Assembly: GCF_036030735.1 (NCBI RefSeq)
Contig: NZ_CP107928.1
Span: forward strand, 7,626,001-7,690,000
DNA: 64,000 bases
Source of the DNA: Streptomyces sp. NBC_00425
Lineage (GTDB): Bacteria > Actinomycetota > Actinomycetes > Streptomycetales > Streptomycetaceae
Direction: 5' to 3'
Notes under the pieces: generated by a model
Databases searched by the model: none
The model's input: only the letters and a program-made list of their open reading frames with translations
Told to the model about the DNA's origin: nothing
Made by a program: the position numbers and the translations under genes
In this document: positions 9,376 to 19,502 of the stretch, in pieces
Numbering within the stretch: position 1 is the first letter of the stretch
How the letters are laid out: every line of letters starts with the position of its first letter

Positions 9376-11142
9376 GTGGCAGCCCACGACGACGACATGA
9401 ACCGCGGCATCCGCCCGGGACGAGGGTCCGACGACCCGTCCGGGCAGATTGCCTACCTTGAGCAGGAGATCGCCGTCCTGCGGCGCAAGCTCGCCGACTC
9501 TCCGCGACACACGAGGATTCTCGAAGAGCGGATCGTCGAGCTCCAGACCAACCTGGCCGGCGTGTCCGCCCAGAACGAGCGCCTCGCGGGCACGCTCCGC
9601 GAGGCCCGCGACCAGATCGTGGCCCTCAAAGAAGAAGTCGACCGGCTCGCACAGCCACCGGCCGGCTTCGGCGTCTTCCTCACGGCGAACGAGGACGGCA
9701 CGGCCGACATCTTCACCGGAGGCCGCAAACTCCGCGTGAACGTCAGCCCCGGCGTCGAGCTCGAAGAGCTCCGACGCGGCCAGGAAGTGATGCTCAACGA
9801 AGCGCTCAACGTGGTCGAGGCCATGGAGTACGAGAGCGTCGGCGACATCGTCACCCTCAAAGAGGTCCTCGAGGACGGCGTACGCGCCCTCGTGCAGGGA
9901 CACACCGACGAAGAACGGGTGGTCCGGCTCGCCGAACCACTCCTCGACGTCGTCATCCGCCCCGGCGACGCCCTGCTGCTCGAACCCCGCTCCGGATACG
10001 TCTACGAGGTCGTCCCCAAGAGCGAGGTCGAGGAACTCGTCCTCGAAGAGGTCCCCGACATCGGCTACGAGCAGATCGGCGGCCTCGGCGGCCAGATCGA
10101 GATGATCCGCGACGCCGTCGAGCTCCCCTACCTCTACCCCGACCTCTTCAAGGAGCACGAGCTGCGCCCGCCCAAGGGCGTCCTGCTCTACGGACCGCCC
10201 GGATGCGGCAAGACGCTCATCGCCAAGGCCGTCGCCAACTCGCTGGCCAAGAAGGTCGCCGAAGTCACCGGCCAGGCCACCGGCAAGAGCTTCTTCCTCA
10301 ACATCAAGGGACCCGAGCTCCTCAACAAGTACGTCGGCGAGACCGAGCGGCAGATCCGCCTCGTCTTCCAGCGCGCCAGGGAGAAGGCCTCCGAGGGCAC
10401 CCCCGTCATCGTCTTCTTCGACGAGATGGAGTCCCTCTTCCGCACCCGCGGCTCCGGCGTCAGCTCCGACGTGGAGAACACCATCGTCCCGCAGCTCCTC
10501 GCCGAGATCGACGGCGTCGAAGGCCTGCAGAACGTGGTCGTCATCGGCGCCTCCAACCGCGAGGACATGATCGACCCCGCCATCCTGCGCCCCGGCCGCC
10601 TCGACGTGAAGATCAAGATCGAGCGCCCGGACGCCGAAGCGGCCAAGGACATCTTCCAGAAGTACCTCACCGAACGCCTGCCCCTCCACTCCGAGGACGT
10701 CGGCGAACACGGCGGCGACAAGACCACCACCGTCCAGAGCATGATCCAGACGGCCGTGGAACACATGTACGCCGAATCCGAGGAGAACCGCTTCCTGGAG
10801 GTCACCTACGCCAACGGCGACAAGGAAGTTCTCTACTTCAAGGACTTCAACTCCGGCGCCATGATCGAGAACATCGTCGGTCGCGCCAAGAAGATGGCCA
10901 TCAAGGACTTCCTCGACAAGAACCAGAAGGGCCTGCGCGTCTCCCACCTCCTCCAGGCATGCGTGGACGAGTTCAAGGAGAACGAGGACCTCCCCAACAC
11001 CACCAACCCCGACGACTGGGCCCGCATCTCCGGAAAGAAGGGCGAACGGATCGTGTACATCCGCACCCTCATCACCGGAAAGCAGGGCGCGGACACCGGA
11101 CGCTCCATCGACACGGTGGCGAACACCGGACAGTACCTGTAA
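9376..11142 (+). CDS. arc: Proteasomal ATPase ARC (Mpa)
   Basis: This 588-residue AAA protein forms the hexameric ring that recognises pupylated proteins, unfolds them and feeds them into the 20S proteasome. The GTG at 9376 follows a strong purine-rich site (GGAGGAGGTGAGG). Residues about 20-90 form the coiled coil that binds Pup, followed by two OB-fold domains. The AAA domain has Walker A GPPGCGKT at 273-280, Walker [13 protein letters not shown] and a conserved RPGRLD segment. The chain ends in QYL, a C-terminal motif with a penultimate Tyr that docks into the proteasome alpha ring. It leads the arc, dop, pup, prcB, prcA gene run and is followed by its own terminator. Confidence 0.97.
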   Translation: MAAHDDDMNRGIRPGRGSDDPSGQIAYLEQEIAVLRRKLADSPRHTRILEERIVELQTNLAGVSAQNERLAGTLREARDQIVALKEEVDRLAQPPAGFGVFLTANEDGTADIFTGGRKLRVNVSPGVELEELRRGQEVMLNEALNVVEAMEYESVGDIVTLKEVLEDGVRALVQGHTDEERVVRLAEPLLDVVIRPGDALLLEPRSGYVYEVVPKSEVEELVLEEVPDIGYEQIGGLGGQIEMIRDAVELPYLYPDLFKEHELRPPKGVLLYGPPGCGKTLIAKAVANSLAKKVAEVTGQATGKSFFLNIKGPELLNKYVGETERQIRLVFQRAREKASEGTPVIVFFDEMESLFRTRGSGVSSDVENTIVPQLLAEIDGVEGLQNVVVIGASNREDMIDPAILRPGRLDVKIKIERPDAEAAKDIFQKYLTERLPLHSEDVGEHGGDKTTTVQSMIQTAVEHMYAESEENRFLEVTYANGDKEVLYFKDFNSGAMIENIVGRAKKMAIKDFLDKNQKGLRVSHLLQACVDEFKENEDLPNTTNPDDWARISGKKGERIVYIRTLITGKQGADTGRSIDTVANTGQYL

Positions 11143-11150
11143 AAGCAGGG

Positions 11151-11193
11151 CGGCTGCGGGTGCCCACCACGGGTACCCGCAGCCGTTTGTTTT
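11151..11193 (+). terminator. Intrinsic terminator after arc
   Basis: An 11-bp perfect stem (11151-11161 with 11175-11185) is extended by one wobble pair and three more pairs around the loop ACCAC. It is followed at once by TTTGTTTT, a T-run that is rare in this genome. It separates arc from dop, so dop probably has its own promoter in the 180 bases that follow. Confidence 0.85.
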
Positions 11194-11375
11194 CCGGGCC
11201 ACGGCTGGAGCAAGGCAATGACGCAAATGATCTCCCCACCAGCGCAGAGGCGTTCTAGGCTCTTCCGTACCGCCGGGTCGCTAGTTGCGGGGACGGGCAC
11301 CGCACACGCACCGGAGCACCACCGGTATCTGAGCGGCGCCCACGACCGAGGGTGCCGCCGGGCAAGGAGGGCCGC

Positions 11376-12887
11376 ATGACCGTACGGCGAGTAATGGGCA
11401 TCGAGACGGAGTACGGCATCTCCGTCCCCGGCCACCCCAATGCCAATGCCATGCTCACCTCGTCCCAGATCGTCAACGCCTACGCCGCGGCGATGCACCG
11501 GGCCCGCCGAGCCCGGTGGGACTTCGAGGAGGAGAACCCGCTGCGCGACGCACGGGGCTTCGACCTCGCCCGCGAGGTCGCCGACTCCAGCCAGCTCACC
11601 GACGAGGACATCGGCCTCGCCAACGTCATCCTCACCAACGGCGCGCGTCTCTACGTCGACCACGCACACCCCGAATACAGCGCCCCGGAAGTCACCAACC
11701 CCCGCGACGCCGTCCTCTGGGACAAGGCCGGCGAACGCATCATGGCCGAGGCCGCCGAACGCGCCGCCGCGCTCCCCGGCGCCCAGCCGATCCACCTCTA
11801 CAAGAACAACACCGACAACAAGGGCGCCTCCTACGGCACGCACGAGAACTACCTGATGAAGCGGGAGACCGCCTTCTCGGACATCGTGCGCCACCTCACG
11901 CCCTTCTTCGTCTCCCGCCAGGTCTTCGCCGGCGCCGGCCGGGTCGGCATCGGCCAGGACGGCCACGAACACGGCTTCCAGCTCAGCCAGCGCGCCGACT
12001 ACTTCGAGGTCGAGGTCGGCCTGGAGACGACGCTGAAACGCCCCATCATCAACACCCGCGACGAACCGCACGCCGACGCGGAGAAGTACCGTCGTCTCCA
12101 CGTGATCATCGGAGACGCCAACCTCTCCGAGATCTCGACGTACCTGAAGCTCGGCACCACCGCCCTCGTCCTGTCGATGATCGAGGACGGCTTCATCGCC
12201 GTCGACCTGGCCGTCGACCAGCCCGTGCGCACCCTCCACCAGGTCTCCCACGACCCGAGCCTCAAGCGACTGGTCACCCTCCGCAGCGGCCGCACACTCA
12301 CCGCCGTCCAGCTGCAGATGGAGTACTACGAGCTGTCGCGCAAATACGTGGAGGAGCGCTTCGGCGCGGACGCCGACGACCAGACCAAGGACGTCCTCGC
12401 CCGCTGGGAGGACACCCTCACCCGCCTCGAGAACGACCCCATGAGCCTCGCCGGCGAACTGGACTGGGTCGCGAAACGCGAGGTCATGGAGGGGTACCGG
12501 CGTCGCGACGGCCTCGACTGGGACGCCGCCCGCCTGCACCTCGTCGACCTCCAGTACGCCGACGTACGGGCCGAGAAGGGCCTGTACAACCGCCTGGCGG
12601 CCCGCGGGCGCATGAAGCGGCTCCTGGACGAGTCCGAGGTCGAGCGGGCCGTCAGCAAGCCCCCGGAGGACACCCGCGCGTACTTCCGCGGCCGCTGCCT
12701 CGAGCAGTACGCCGACGACGTCGCCGCGGCCTCCTGGGACTCCGTGATCTTCGATCTGCCGGGCCGGGACTCGCTCCAGCGCGTCCCAACCCTCGAACCC
12801 CTTCGCGGAACGCGAAATCACGTCAAGGAGCTCCTGGACCGCTGCCGCACGGCAGAAGACCTGGTCAAGGTCCTCTCGGGCGGCTGA
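11376..12887 (+). CDS. dop: Depupylase/deamidase Dop
   Basis: This 503-residue enzyme deamidates the C-terminal Gln of Pup to Glu and also removes Pup from tagged proteins. It belongs to the carboxylate-amine ligase fold shared with PafA and glutamine synthetase. The start [16 protein letters not shown] carries the metal- and ATP-binding strand. Other shared blocks are [27 protein letters not shown] and [10 protein letters not shown]. The ATG at 11376 has AAGGAGGG six bases upstream. The region after [20 protein letters not shown] corresponds to the substrate-binding part. The paralogue PafA is encoded at 18004. Substrate Pup, encoded next, ends in Gln, so this activity is needed. Confidence 0.96.
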   Translation: MTVRRVMGIETEYGISVPGHPNANAMLTSSQIVNAYAAAMHRARRARWDFEEENPLRDARGFDLAREVADSSQLTDEDIGLANVILTNGARLYVDHAHPEYSAPEVTNPRDAVLWDKAGERIMAEAAERAAALPGAQPIHLYKNNTDNKGASYGTHENYLMKRETAFSDIVRHLTPFFVSRQVFAGAGRVGIGQDGHEHGFQLSQRADYFEVEVGLETTLKRPIINTRDEPHADAEKYRRLHVIIGDANLSEISTYLKLGTTALVLSMIEDGFIAVDLAVDQPVRTLHQVSHDPSLKRLVTLRSGRTLTAVQLQMEYYELSRKYVEERFGADADDQTKDVLARWEDTLTRLENDPMSLAGELDWVAKREVMEGYRRRDGLDWDAARLHLVDLQYADVRAEKGLYNRLAARGRMKRLLDESEVERAVSKPPEDTRAYFRGRCLEQYADDVAAASWDSVIFDLPGRDSLQRVPTLEPLRGTRNHVKELLDRCRTAEDLVKVLSGG

Positions 12888-12999
12888 ACGGTTATCCGGA
12901 CGGTACCTGCCCGGCGGGGTGGAAAGCACTCTGGCCGGGAATCATCGAGATGGCCCCCGTGCTTTGACGCAACTGCGGGGCCGATGTCGGACCCGGCTT

Positions 13000-13009
13000 G
13001 TAGGGTCTG
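13000..13009 (+). promoter_or_regulatory. Candidate -10 region of pup (GTAGGGTCTG)
   Basis: TAGGGT at 13001-13006 lies 69 bases before the pup start. The ten-base context is identical to that found upstream of arc at 9331-9340. A promoter here would drive pup, the HNH gene, prcB and prcA. Confidence 0.45.
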
Positions 13010-13075
13010 ATCATCACCGATCGGCAGGAATGCCGACCTGTCGACCACATCGGGCGAAAGAGCGGGGTGAGGGTT

Positions 13076-13294
13076 ATGGCGACCAAGGACACCGGCGGCG
13101 GCCAGCAGAAGGCGACGCGCTCCACGGAGGAGGTCGAGGAGCAGGCCGCGGAGACGCAGGGCTCCGAGGACCTCAAGGAGCGCCAGGAGAAGCTGAGCGA
13201 CGACGTCGACTCGGTTCTTGACGAGATCGACGATGTCCTCGAGGAGAACGCAGAGGATTTCGTGAGGTCATTTGTTCAAAAGGGTGGACAGTAG
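13076..13294 (+). CDS. pup: Prokaryotic ubiquitin-like protein Pup
   Basis: This 72-residue, acidic, largely disordered protein is covalently attached to lysines of target proteins by PafA and marks them for proteasomal degradation. The C-terminal half contains the ARC-binding helix (KLSDDVDSVLDEIDDVLEENAEDFVRS is within it, in part) and the chain ends in GGQ. The terminal Gln must be deamidated by Dop before ligation. The ATG at 13076 gives the usual start MATKDTGGGQQ and follows a GGTGAGGG site. The N-terminal region that ARC engages for unfolding is present. The HNH gene starts eight bases after the stop. Confidence 0.97.
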   Translation: MATKDTGGGQQKATRSTEEVEEQAAETQGSEDLKERQEKLSDDVDSVLDEIDDVLEENAEDFVRSFVQKGGQ

Positions 13295-13302
13295 TCACAT
13301 CC

Positions 13303-13893
13303 GTGAACGACCGAGAGGTCGAGAAGTGCTCGGCCTGTCAGCGGTCCCGTCCGGTCGGCGCATTCGCCAGCAACGGCTCCAGGCCTGACGGCCTCCAGGC
13401 CAACTGCCGCGAATGCGCCGCGGAGCACTACCGGCGGCGGCGGGAAGCCCAAGGTAAGACGGTCCGTGTAAGGGTTCCGGTTCCTCGCGGGCACAAGCGG
13501 TGCCCACAGTGCGAACAGGTCAAGCCGCACGCCGAGTGGGAGCGCGACAAGTCGTCTTCGGACGGCTGGTCGAGCTATTGCCGGTCGTGCCGTGCCGAGC
13601 GGAACAGAGTCAGCTACTTCCAGCGCAAGTACGGTCTGTCTCCCGCCGAGTTGGACGCGATGGTCGCGGAGCAGCAGGGCATCTGCTGTATCTGTCTTGC
13701 TGCTCCCGCCGAGCATGTGGATCACTGCCACAACACGGGTAGGGTCCGAGGCGTACTGTGCTTCAGCTGCAATGCCGCACTGGGGCAGTTCAAGGATCGG
13801 CCCGATGCCATAAGGCGGGCTGCTGCTTACGTGGAAGGAATCGCGTGGAAGCCAACACTCGTAGCACCGGGCGTCTACCAGCTGCCTTCCTGA
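13303..13893 (+). CDS. HNH endonuclease, recombination endonuclease VII type
   Basis: This 196-residue protein has two zinc-binding Cys pairs near the N terminus (CSACQRSR with CREC) and a second similar set (CPQCEQ with CRSC). The C-terminal domain has [25 protein letters not shown] and a final helix, which is the endonuclease VII (phage T4 gp49-like) HNH pattern with catalytic DHCH. The GTG at 13303 lacks a clear ribosome site and lies eight bases after pup, so translation is probably coupled. Its last 49 bases overlap the start of prcB in another frame. From memory a gene like this sits between pup and prcB in other Streptomyces. Its role in the Pup system, if any, is unknown; codon use is slightly less GC-biased than its neighbours. 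Confidence 0.85.
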   Translation: MNDREVEKCSACQRSRPVGAFASNGSRPDGLQANCRECAAEHYRRRREAQGKTVRVRVPVPRGHKRCPQCEQVKPHAEWERDKSSSDGWSSYCRSCRAERNRVSYFQRKYGLSPAELDAMVAEQQGICCICLAAPAEHVDHCHNTGRVRGVLCFSCNAALGQFKDRPDAIRRAAAYVEGIAWKPTLVAPGVYQLPS

Positions 13894-14690
13894 CGCCTGG
13901 GTCGTCGTCCTTCATGGACTTCCTGTCCGAGCACCAGCCGGAGATGCTGCCCGGCAAGCGGCAGCTGCCTCCGACGCAGGGTGTGATCGAGGCGCCGCAC
14001 GGGACGACGATCGTGGCCGTCACGTTCCCCGGCGGGGTCGTGCTCGCCGGTGACCGCCGGGCCACGATGGGCAACGTCATCGCGCAGCGGGACATCGAGA
14101 AGGTGTTCCCGGCGGACGAGTACTCGGCCGTCGGCATCGCCGGCACCGCGGGCCTGGCCGTCGAGATGGTGAAGCTGTTCCAGCTGGAGCTGGAGCACTT
14201 CGAGAAGGTCGAGGGGGCGCAGCTCTCGCTGGAGGGCAAGGCCAACCGGTTGTCGACGATGATCCGCTCGAACCTGGGCATGGCGATGCAGGGTCTGGCG
14301 GTGGTGCCGTTGTTCGCGGGGTTCGACGTGGACCGGGACCGGGGCCGGATCTTCTCGTACGACGTGACGGGTGGTCGTTCGGAGGAGCATCACTTCGCGG
14401 CGACGGGGTCGGGTTCGATCTTCGCGCGCGGGGCGATGAAGAAGCTGTACCGGGACGATCTGACGGAGGAGCAGGCCACGACGCTCGTGGTGCAGGCTCT
14501 GTACGACGCTGCTGACGACGATTCGGCGACGGGTGGTCCCGATGTCGCGCGCCGGATCTACCCGATCGTCACGGTGATCACCGAGGACGGGTTCCGCAGG
14601 CTCACCGACGAGGAGTCGTCGGGGATCGCCCGTGCGATTCTCGAGCGTCGTCTGGAGCAGCCGGACGGCCCGCGCGCGGCGTTGCTGTAG
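13845..14690 (+). CDS. prcB: 20S proteasome beta subunit PrcB
   Basis: This 281-residue protein is the catalytic subunit of the 20S proteasome. The GTG at 13845 is chosen because it gives a 53-residue propeptide, the length known for the S. coelicolor protein, and has GGAAGGA upstream. Autocleavage at HG|TTIVAV exposes Thr54 as the nucleophile. The catalytic partner residues Asp and Lys are expected in [14 protein letters not shown] and nearby, and the GTAGLAVEM and [10 protein letters not shown] segments are typical. The gene begins inside the HNH gene, an unusual 49-base overlap. prcA follows after 60 bases. Confidence 0.96.
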   Translation: MEANTRSTGRLPAAFLTPGSSSFMDFLSEHQPEMLPGKRQLPPTQGVIEAPHGTTIVAVTFPGGVVLAGDRRATMGNVIAQRDIEKVFPADEYSAVGIAGTAGLAVEMVKLFQLELEHFEKVEGAQLSLEGKANRLSTMIRSNLGMAMQGLAVVPLFAGFDVDRDRGRIFSYDVTGGRSEEHHFAATGSGSIFARGAMKKLYRDDLTEEQATTLVVQALYDAADDDSATGGPDVARRIYPIVTVITEDGFRRLTDEESSGIARAILERRLEQPDGPRAALL

Positions 14691-14750
14691 GCGTGGTCCG
14701 TGTGTGTCCCAGGTGATCCAGTGACTTCGACAGAAAGGGACGGATAACCG

Positions 14751-15506
14751 GTGTCGACTCCGTTCTATGTCTCACCCCAGCAGGCGATGGCGGACCGCGC
14801 GGAGTATGCGCGCAAGGGCATCGCCCGTGGTCGCAGCCTGGTCGTGCTGCAGTATGCCGACGGCATCGTGTTCGTCGGTGAGAATCCGTCGCGTGCGTTG
14901 CACAAGTTCAGTGAGATCTATGACCGGATCGGCTTTGCGGCCGCCGGCAAGTACAACGAGTACGAGAATCTGCGGATCGGTGGTGTGCGGTATGCCGATC
15001 TGCGGGGTTACACCTATGACCGTGACGATGTGACGGCGCGTGGTCTGGCGAACGTGTACGCCCAGACGCTGGGCACGATCTTCTCTTCGGCCGGCGAGAA
15101 GCCGTACGAGGTGGAGTTGGTGGTGGCCGAGGTGGGTGACACGCCGGACGGTGACCAGATCTACCGGTTGCCGCACGACGGGTCGATCGTTGACGAGCAC
15201 GGTTCGGTCGCGGTGGGTGGCAACGCGGAGCAGATCAGCAGCTATCTGGATCAGCGTCACCAGGACGGTATGAGTCTGGCGGAGGCTCTGAAGCTGGCTG
15301 TTCAGGCGTTGTCGCGTGACACGAACGGAACGCAGCGGGAGATTCCGGCCGAGCGGCTGGAGGTCGCGGTGCTGGACCGTACGCGGCCTCAGCAGCGTAA
15401 GTTCAAGCGGATCGTGGGTCGTCAGCTGGCGCGGTTGCTGGAGGCGGGCGGCGCTTCCACGGAGGCGGAGAGTTCGGACGACTCCGAGGACGGCGGGAAG
15501 GAGTAG
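14751..15506 (+). CDS. prcA: 20S proteasome alpha subunit PrcA
   Basis: This 251-residue protein forms the outer heptameric rings of the proteasome, which gate access and bind ARC. The alpha-type N terminus [23 protein letters not shown] includes the gating segment and helix H0. Downstream blocks [33 protein letters not shown] and the acidic, poorly conserved C-terminal tail ([12 protein letters not shown]) are typical. The GTG at 14751 has AAAGGGA upstream. It ends the arc-to-prcA gene run, before a strong terminator shared with the facing LacI-type gene. Confidence 0.96.
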   Translation: MSTPFYVSPQQAMADRAEYARKGIARGRSLVVLQYADGIVFVGENPSRALHKFSEIYDRIGFAAAGKYNEYENLRIGGVRYADLRGYTYDRDDVTARGLANVYAQTLGTIFSSAGEKPYEVELVVAEVGDTPDGDQIYRLPHDGSIVDEHGSVAVGGNAEQISSYLDQRHQDGMSLAEALKLAVQALSRDTNGTQREIPAERLEVAVLDRTRPQQRKFKRIVGRQLARLLEAGGASTEAESSDDSEDGGKE

Positions 15507-15555
15507 GTCCGCGCTCTCGCGGGGTCGCCCTCGTTGTTCGGGTGGTTCGCCTCTT

Positions 15556-15589
15556 TCACGCCCCGGCCGGTGTCCCGGTCGGGGCGTGA
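15556..15589. terminator. Bidirectional terminator between prcA and the LacI-type gene
   Basis: A 15-bp stem (15556-15570 with 15575-15589, one wobble pair) has a four-base loop. It sits between the convergent ends of prcA (15506) and the LacI-type gene (15596). Confidence 0.8.
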
Positions 15590-15595
15590 GGCGTC

Positions 15596-16615
15596 TCAGG
15601 AGGGTCTGGGCGGGGCTGTGGAGGCGCGTACCACGAGGTGGACGGGGATGTCACCGGCGTCCGGTGTGCGACCGTCCAGGACGGCGAGGAGGGCGTGCAT
15701 GCCGCGTTCGCCGAAGAGTTCGGCGTCCAGTCGCACGGTGGTGAGTTCGGGGTCGAGGGCGGTGGCGAGGGCGAGGTCGTCGAGGCCGGTGACGGAGACG
15801 TCGCGGGGGACGTGCAGGCCGAGGCGTCGTAGGGCTTTGTAGGCGCCGGCGGCGAGTTTGTCGTCGTCGCAGACGACGGCGGTGGGGCGGGGGCCCGTGG
15901 TGGCGCCGAGGGCGGTCTCGGCGGCGGCGAGGGCGCCGTCGATGGTGACGGGCGTGGTGGCGGTGCGCAGGGTGGCGCCGGGTTGTGCGGTGATGCGGGC
16001 GGCGAGTTCGCGTGCGCGGACGTGGAAGGTCCAGGAGGGCACGTCTGCGGCGAGGTGCAGGAAGTGGCGGTGGCCGAGGCCGAGGAGGTGGTCGGCGACC
16101 TGGCGTATGCCGTCGGTGATGTCGAGGTTGACGGTGGCGGCGCCCAGGCTGCCGGCGGGGTCGCTGTCGAGCATGACGAGGGGGAGCTGGTCGCCGCGCA
16201 GGGCGGTGAGGGCGTCGGCGGCCATGGAGGAGGCGATGACGCCGTCGAGGGCGGCCTGGGCGGAGGCGAAGGGTGAGCGGGCGGGCCCGATGCCTTCGGG
16301 GGAGGGGTAGAGGACGACGCCGAAGCCGTGCTCGGCGGCGACGCGAGCGGCGCCGGTGTAGACGCCGGCGAAGAACTCGGTGGTGAGGACGGGGACGACG
16401 AGGAGAACGGTGCGGGTGTGGCCGAGGCGGAGGTTGCGGGCGGCGAGGTTGGGGCGGTAGCCGAGTTCGCGTGCGGCCAGGCGGACGCGTTCGGCGGTGG
16501 GTTCGGAGACGCGGCCGCGCCACTTGTCGCCGAGTACGAGGGAGACGGCGGCCTGGGAGACTCCCGCGGCCTGGGCGACGTCGCGGCTCGTCGGGCGCGT
16601 GCTGCCTCGTGGCAC
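15596..16615 (-). CDS. LacI-family transcriptional regulator
   Basis: This 339-residue repressor has the LacI helix-turn-helix at residues 10-30 (TSRDVAQAAGVSQAAVSLVL) with the following hinge region, then a periplasmic-binding-protein-like effector domain. Conserved landmarks include RPNLAARNLRLGHTRTV and, near the end, VTGLDDLALATALDPELTTVRLD. The GTG at 16615 has GAAGGAG upstream; a longer reading frame before it is not conserved. It is divergent from an MFS exporter gene and probably controls that gene and itself through the dyad at 16660-16686. The ligand is unknown, though most relatives bind sugars. Confidence 0.88.
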   Translation of the reverse strand: MPRGSTRPTSRDVAQAAGVSQAAVSLVLGDKWRGRVSEPTAERVRLAARELGYRPNLAARNLRLGHTRTVLLVVPVLTTEFFAGVYTGAARVAAEHGFGVVLYPSPEGIGPARSPFASAQAALDGVIASSMAADALTALRGDQLPLVMLDSDPAGSLGAATVNLDITDGIRQVADHLLGLGHRHFLHLAADVPSWTFHVRARELAARITAQPGATLRTATTPVTIDGALAAAETALGATTGPRPTAVVCDDDKLAAGAYKALRRLGLHVPRDVSVTGLDDLALATALDPELTTVRLDAELFGERGMHALLAVLDGRTPDAGDIPVHLVVRASTAPPRPS

Positions 16616-16659
16616 GGTGGGGTCGCTCCTTCGTCTGGACTGGTGAACAGCGCACATGG

Positions 16660-16686
16660 TACGTATGACGGAGGAAGTTATACGTA
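16660..16686. promoter_or_regulatory. Inverted repeat TACGTAT-N13-ATACGTA, candidate LacI-type operator
   Basis: The half-sites 16660-16666 and 16680-16686 are perfect inverted copies with centres 20 bases apart, two helical turns. Each half contains the self-complementary TACGTA. The region is unusually AT-rich and is the only intergenic space between the divergent LacI and MFS genes, so it likely holds both promoters. Confidence 0.6.
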
Positions 16687-16734
16687 AAACCTCGGGGTGG
16701 TCGCCGCCCGGGGCGAGCCGACGGAGGCGGGACA

Positions 16735-17994
16735 TTGGCCGCGGGATACCTCGAGATCCTCAGGGCGAAGCATGCTGCCCGGCTGCTCGTCGGCACGCTC
16801 GTGGGCCGGCTGCCCAATGCCACGGCGGCCATCGCGATCGTGCTGTTCGTGCGGGCGCAGGGCGGTTCGTACAGTCTCGCGGGGGCGCTGGCGGCCGTGT
16901 ACGGCGTCGCGAACGCGGTGGGGCAGCCGCTGCTGGGGCGGCTGGTGGATCTGCACGGACAGCCGCGGGTGCAGTTTCCGGCGGCCCTGGCCTCGGCCGC
17001 GGCGATGACGGTCTTCGCGTTCGCGGGCACGGATCCGCTGCCGGTGGCGTATGCGGCGGTGGCGGCTTCCGGGCTGTTCACGCCGCCGCTGGAGGGCGGT
17101 CTGCGGGCGCTGTGGCCGGCGGTGCTGCGGCGTGAGGACCAGGTGCACACGGCGTACGCGATGGACGCGGTGGCGCAGGAGGTGATGTTCACCGTGGGGC
17201 CGCTGCTGGTGACGCTGTGCGTGTCGTTGTGGTCGGCTCGGGCGGCGCTGGTGGTGCTGAGCGCGGTGGGGGTTGCGGGGGCGCTGTGGGTGGTGGTGTC
17301 GCCGCCGTCGCGTGCGTGGCGTTCGGCTCCGCGGGAGGCGCACTGGCTGGGTGCGCTGCGCTCGCGCGGTCTGCTGGCGTTGCTGGGGGCGTTCCTGTTC
17401 ATCGGGATGGCGCTGGGTTCCATCACGGTGGCGTCGGTGCCGTACGCGGACGAGCACGGCGGGGACGCGGTGTACGGCTGGTTGATGGCGGCGCTGGGGC
17501 TGGGTGCGCTGGTCGGGGGTCTGGTGTACGGGGCCCGTCGGTGGGCGGGGCCGCCGGAGCGGCGGTTGCGGGTGCTGGTGGCGCTTCTGGCGGTGTGTTA
17601 TCTGCCGTTGACGGCGATGCCGGGGGCGGTGGCGATGGTGGCGTTGACGGCGTTGGCGGGGCTGTTCCTGGCGCCTGTCATCGCGTGTGCGTTCGTCATC
17701 GTGGACCGGCACGCGCCGGCGGGGACGGTGACGGAGGCTTTCTCCTGGCTGGTGACGACGTTCACGGTCGGCGCGTCGGTGGGTACGGGGCTGGCGGGTC
17801 CGGTGGTGGAGGCGGGCGGGGCGCTGTGGGGTTTCGCGGCGCCGGCTGTCGCGGGGGGTGTGTCGTTGCTGGTTTTGCTGGCCACGGGGCGGGTACTCGC
17901 AGTTCCCGCCGGGGGTGGGGTTGTTGCGGCTTCATCGGAAAATGATCCAAACCGTGCTGCCGAACCCCGTTTCAGTTCAGGGGATCGGGCGTAA
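16735..17994 (+). CDS. MFS transporter
   Basis: This 419-residue protein has about 12 hydrophobic segments and an MFS loop motif in the first half (GRLVDLHGQPRVQF after the second segment). A central basic loop near residues 195-210 separates the halves. It is probably a drug or metabolite exporter or a sugar exporter. A TTG at 16735 is used as start because GGAGGCGG lies just upstream and no better codon precedes the first membrane segment. It is divergent from the LacI-type regulator and only nine bases upstream of pafA, so pafA may be partly transcribed from this gene's promoter. Confidence 0.87.
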   Translation: MAAGYLEILRAKHAARLLVGTLVGRLPNATAAIAIVLFVRAQGGSYSLAGALAAVYGVANAVGQPLLGRLVDLHGQPRVQFPAALASAAAMTVFAFAGTDPLPVAYAAVAASGLFTPPLEGGLRALWPAVLRREDQVHTAYAMDAVAQEVMFTVGPLLVTLCVSLWSARAALVVLSAVGVAGALWVVVSPPSRAWRSAPREAHWLGALRSRGLLALLGAFLFIGMALGSITVASVPYADEHGGDAVYGWLMAALGLGALVGGLVYGARRWAGPPERRLRVLVALLAVCYLPLTAMPGAVAMVALTALAGLFLAPVIACAFVIVDRHAPAGTVTEAFSWLVTTFTVGASVGTGLAGPVVEAGGALWGFAAPAVAGGVSLLVLLATGRVLAVPAGGGVVAASSENDPNRAAEPRFSSGDRA

Positions 17995-18003
17995 TGTTCA
18001 GTC

Positions 18004-19365
18004 ATGGACCGCCGCATTTTCGGGCTGGAGAACGAGTACGGCGTCACATGTACGTTCAGGGGACAGCGCCGGCTGTCTCCCGACGAGGTGGCGCGGTACC
18101 TCTTCCGCCGTGTCGTGTCATGGGGCCGAAGCAGCAATGTCTTTCTGCGGAACGGCGCCCGCCTCTATCTCGACGTGGGTTCGCATCCGGAATACGCGAC
18201 ACCGGAATGTGACAACGTGACCGAGCTGGTCACCCACGACAAGGCCGGCGAGCGCATTCTCGAGGGACTCCTGGTGGACGCGGAGCGACGCCTGCACGAG
18301 GAAGGAATCGCGGGCGACGTCTACCTCTTCAAGAACAACACGGACTCGGCGGGCAACTCTTATGGTTGTCACGAGAACTATCTGGTGGCGCGGCACGGGG
18401 AGTTCTCCCGGCTCGCGGACATCCTGATTCCGTTCCTGGTGACCCGGCAGCTGCTGTGCGGCGCGGGCAAGGTGCTGCAGACGCCCCGTGGGGCGGTCTA
18501 CTGCGTCAGCCAGCGGGCCGAGCACATCTGGGAGGGCGTGTCGTCGGCGACGACCCGTTCGCGGCCCATCATCAACACCCGGGACGAGCCGCACGCGGAC
18601 GCCGAGCGGTATCGCCGTCTGCATGTCATCGTGGGCGACTCGAACATGTCCGAGACGACCATGCTGCTCAAGGTCGGGGCGACCGACCTGGTGCTGCGCA
18701 TGATCGAGGCGGGCACGGTGATGCGGGACCTGACGCTGGAGAACCCGATCCGGGCGATCCGGGAGGTCAGTCACGACATCACGGGCCGTCGCAAGGTCCG
18801 TCTGGCCAGCGGCCGGGAGGCCTCCGCGCTGGAGGTGCAGCGGGAGTACTACGAGAAGGCCGTGGACTTCGTCGAGCGCCGGGGCGTCCGCACGGGCACC
18901 GTGGAGCAGGTCCTGGAGCTGTGGGGCCGCACGCTGGACGCGATCGAGGCGGAGGACCTCGACCGGATCGGCACCGAGATCGACTGGGTCATGAAGTACA
19001 AGCTCATCGAGCGGTACCGGGCCAAGCACAACATGACGATGTCGCATCCGCGCGTGGCGCAGATAGACCTCGCCTACCACGACATCCACCGGCGTCGTGG
19101 TCTGTACTACCTGCTGGAGCGCAAGGGTCAGGCGGCGCGGATCTGCAACGACTTGAAGATCTTCGAGGGCAAGTCGGTGCCGCCGCAGACCACTCGGGCC
19201 CGGTTGCGCGGTGACTTCATCCGTCGTGCGCAGGAGCAGCGCCGGGACTTCACGGTGGACTGGGTGCATCTGAAGCTGAACGACCAGGCGCAGCGCACGG
19301 TGTTGTGCAAAGACCCGTTCCGTTCGGTGGACGACCGGGTGGAGAAGCTGATCGCCGGCATGTGA
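18004..19365 (+). CDS. pafA: Pup ligase PafA
   Basis: This 453-residue enzyme uses ATP to phosphorylate the C-terminal Glu of Pup and joins it to target lysines. It starts [16 protein letters not shown], with the conserved Glu strand of the carboxylate-amine ligase fold. Shared blocks with Dop are [29 protein letters not shown] and [20 protein letters not shown]. It lacks the extra loop found in Dop between the first blocks. The ATG at 18004 is nine bases after the MFS gene. A TAATGT sequence ten bases before the start could be a -10 element giving a nearly leaderless transcript. A 16-bp hairpin follows the gene. Confidence 0.96.
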   Translation: MDRRIFGLENEYGVTCTFRGQRRLSPDEVARYLFRRVVSWGRSSNVFLRNGARLYLDVGSHPEYATPECDNVTELVTHDKAGERILEGLLVDAERRLHEEGIAGDVYLFKNNTDSAGNSYGCHENYLVARHGEFSRLADILIPFLVTRQLLCGAGKVLQTPRGAVYCVSQRAEHIWEGVSSATTRSRPIINTRDEPHADAERYRRLHVIVGDSNMSETTMLLKVGATDLVLRMIEAGTVMRDLTLENPIRAIREVSHDITGRRKVRLASGREASALEVQREYYEKAVDFVERRGVRTGTVEQVLELWGRTLDAIEAEDLDRIGTEIDWVMKYKLIERYRAKHNMTMSHPRVAQIDLAYHDIHRRRGLYYLLERKGQAARICNDLKIFEGKSVPPQTTRARLRGDFIRRAQEQRRDFTVDWVHLKLNDQAQRTVLCKDPFRSVDDRVEKLIAGM

Positions 19366-19407
19366 GGGATGTGTTCCGCGCGTGCTCCGCGCGCGGAACG
19401 GAACGCA

Positions 19408-19444
19408 ACACGGGCACCGTACGTTTCCCGTACGGTGCCCGTGT
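19408..19444 (+). terminator. Terminator hairpin after pafA
   Basis: A perfect 16-bp stem (19408-19423 with 19429-19444) closes a five-base loop (TTTCC). It starts 43 bases after the pafA stop and precedes a possible -10 element TAGAGT at 19452 for the next gene. Confidence 0.85.
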
Positions 19445-19502
19445 CGCGTCGTAGAGTTGCGCGCACGCCATCAGAAGATCGACCGATTACGAGGCTTTCA
19501 TC

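Noticed and set aside
9145..11226. Long minus-strand frame opposite arc
   Set aside because: The plus strand codes for a complete, recognisable AAA ATPase.
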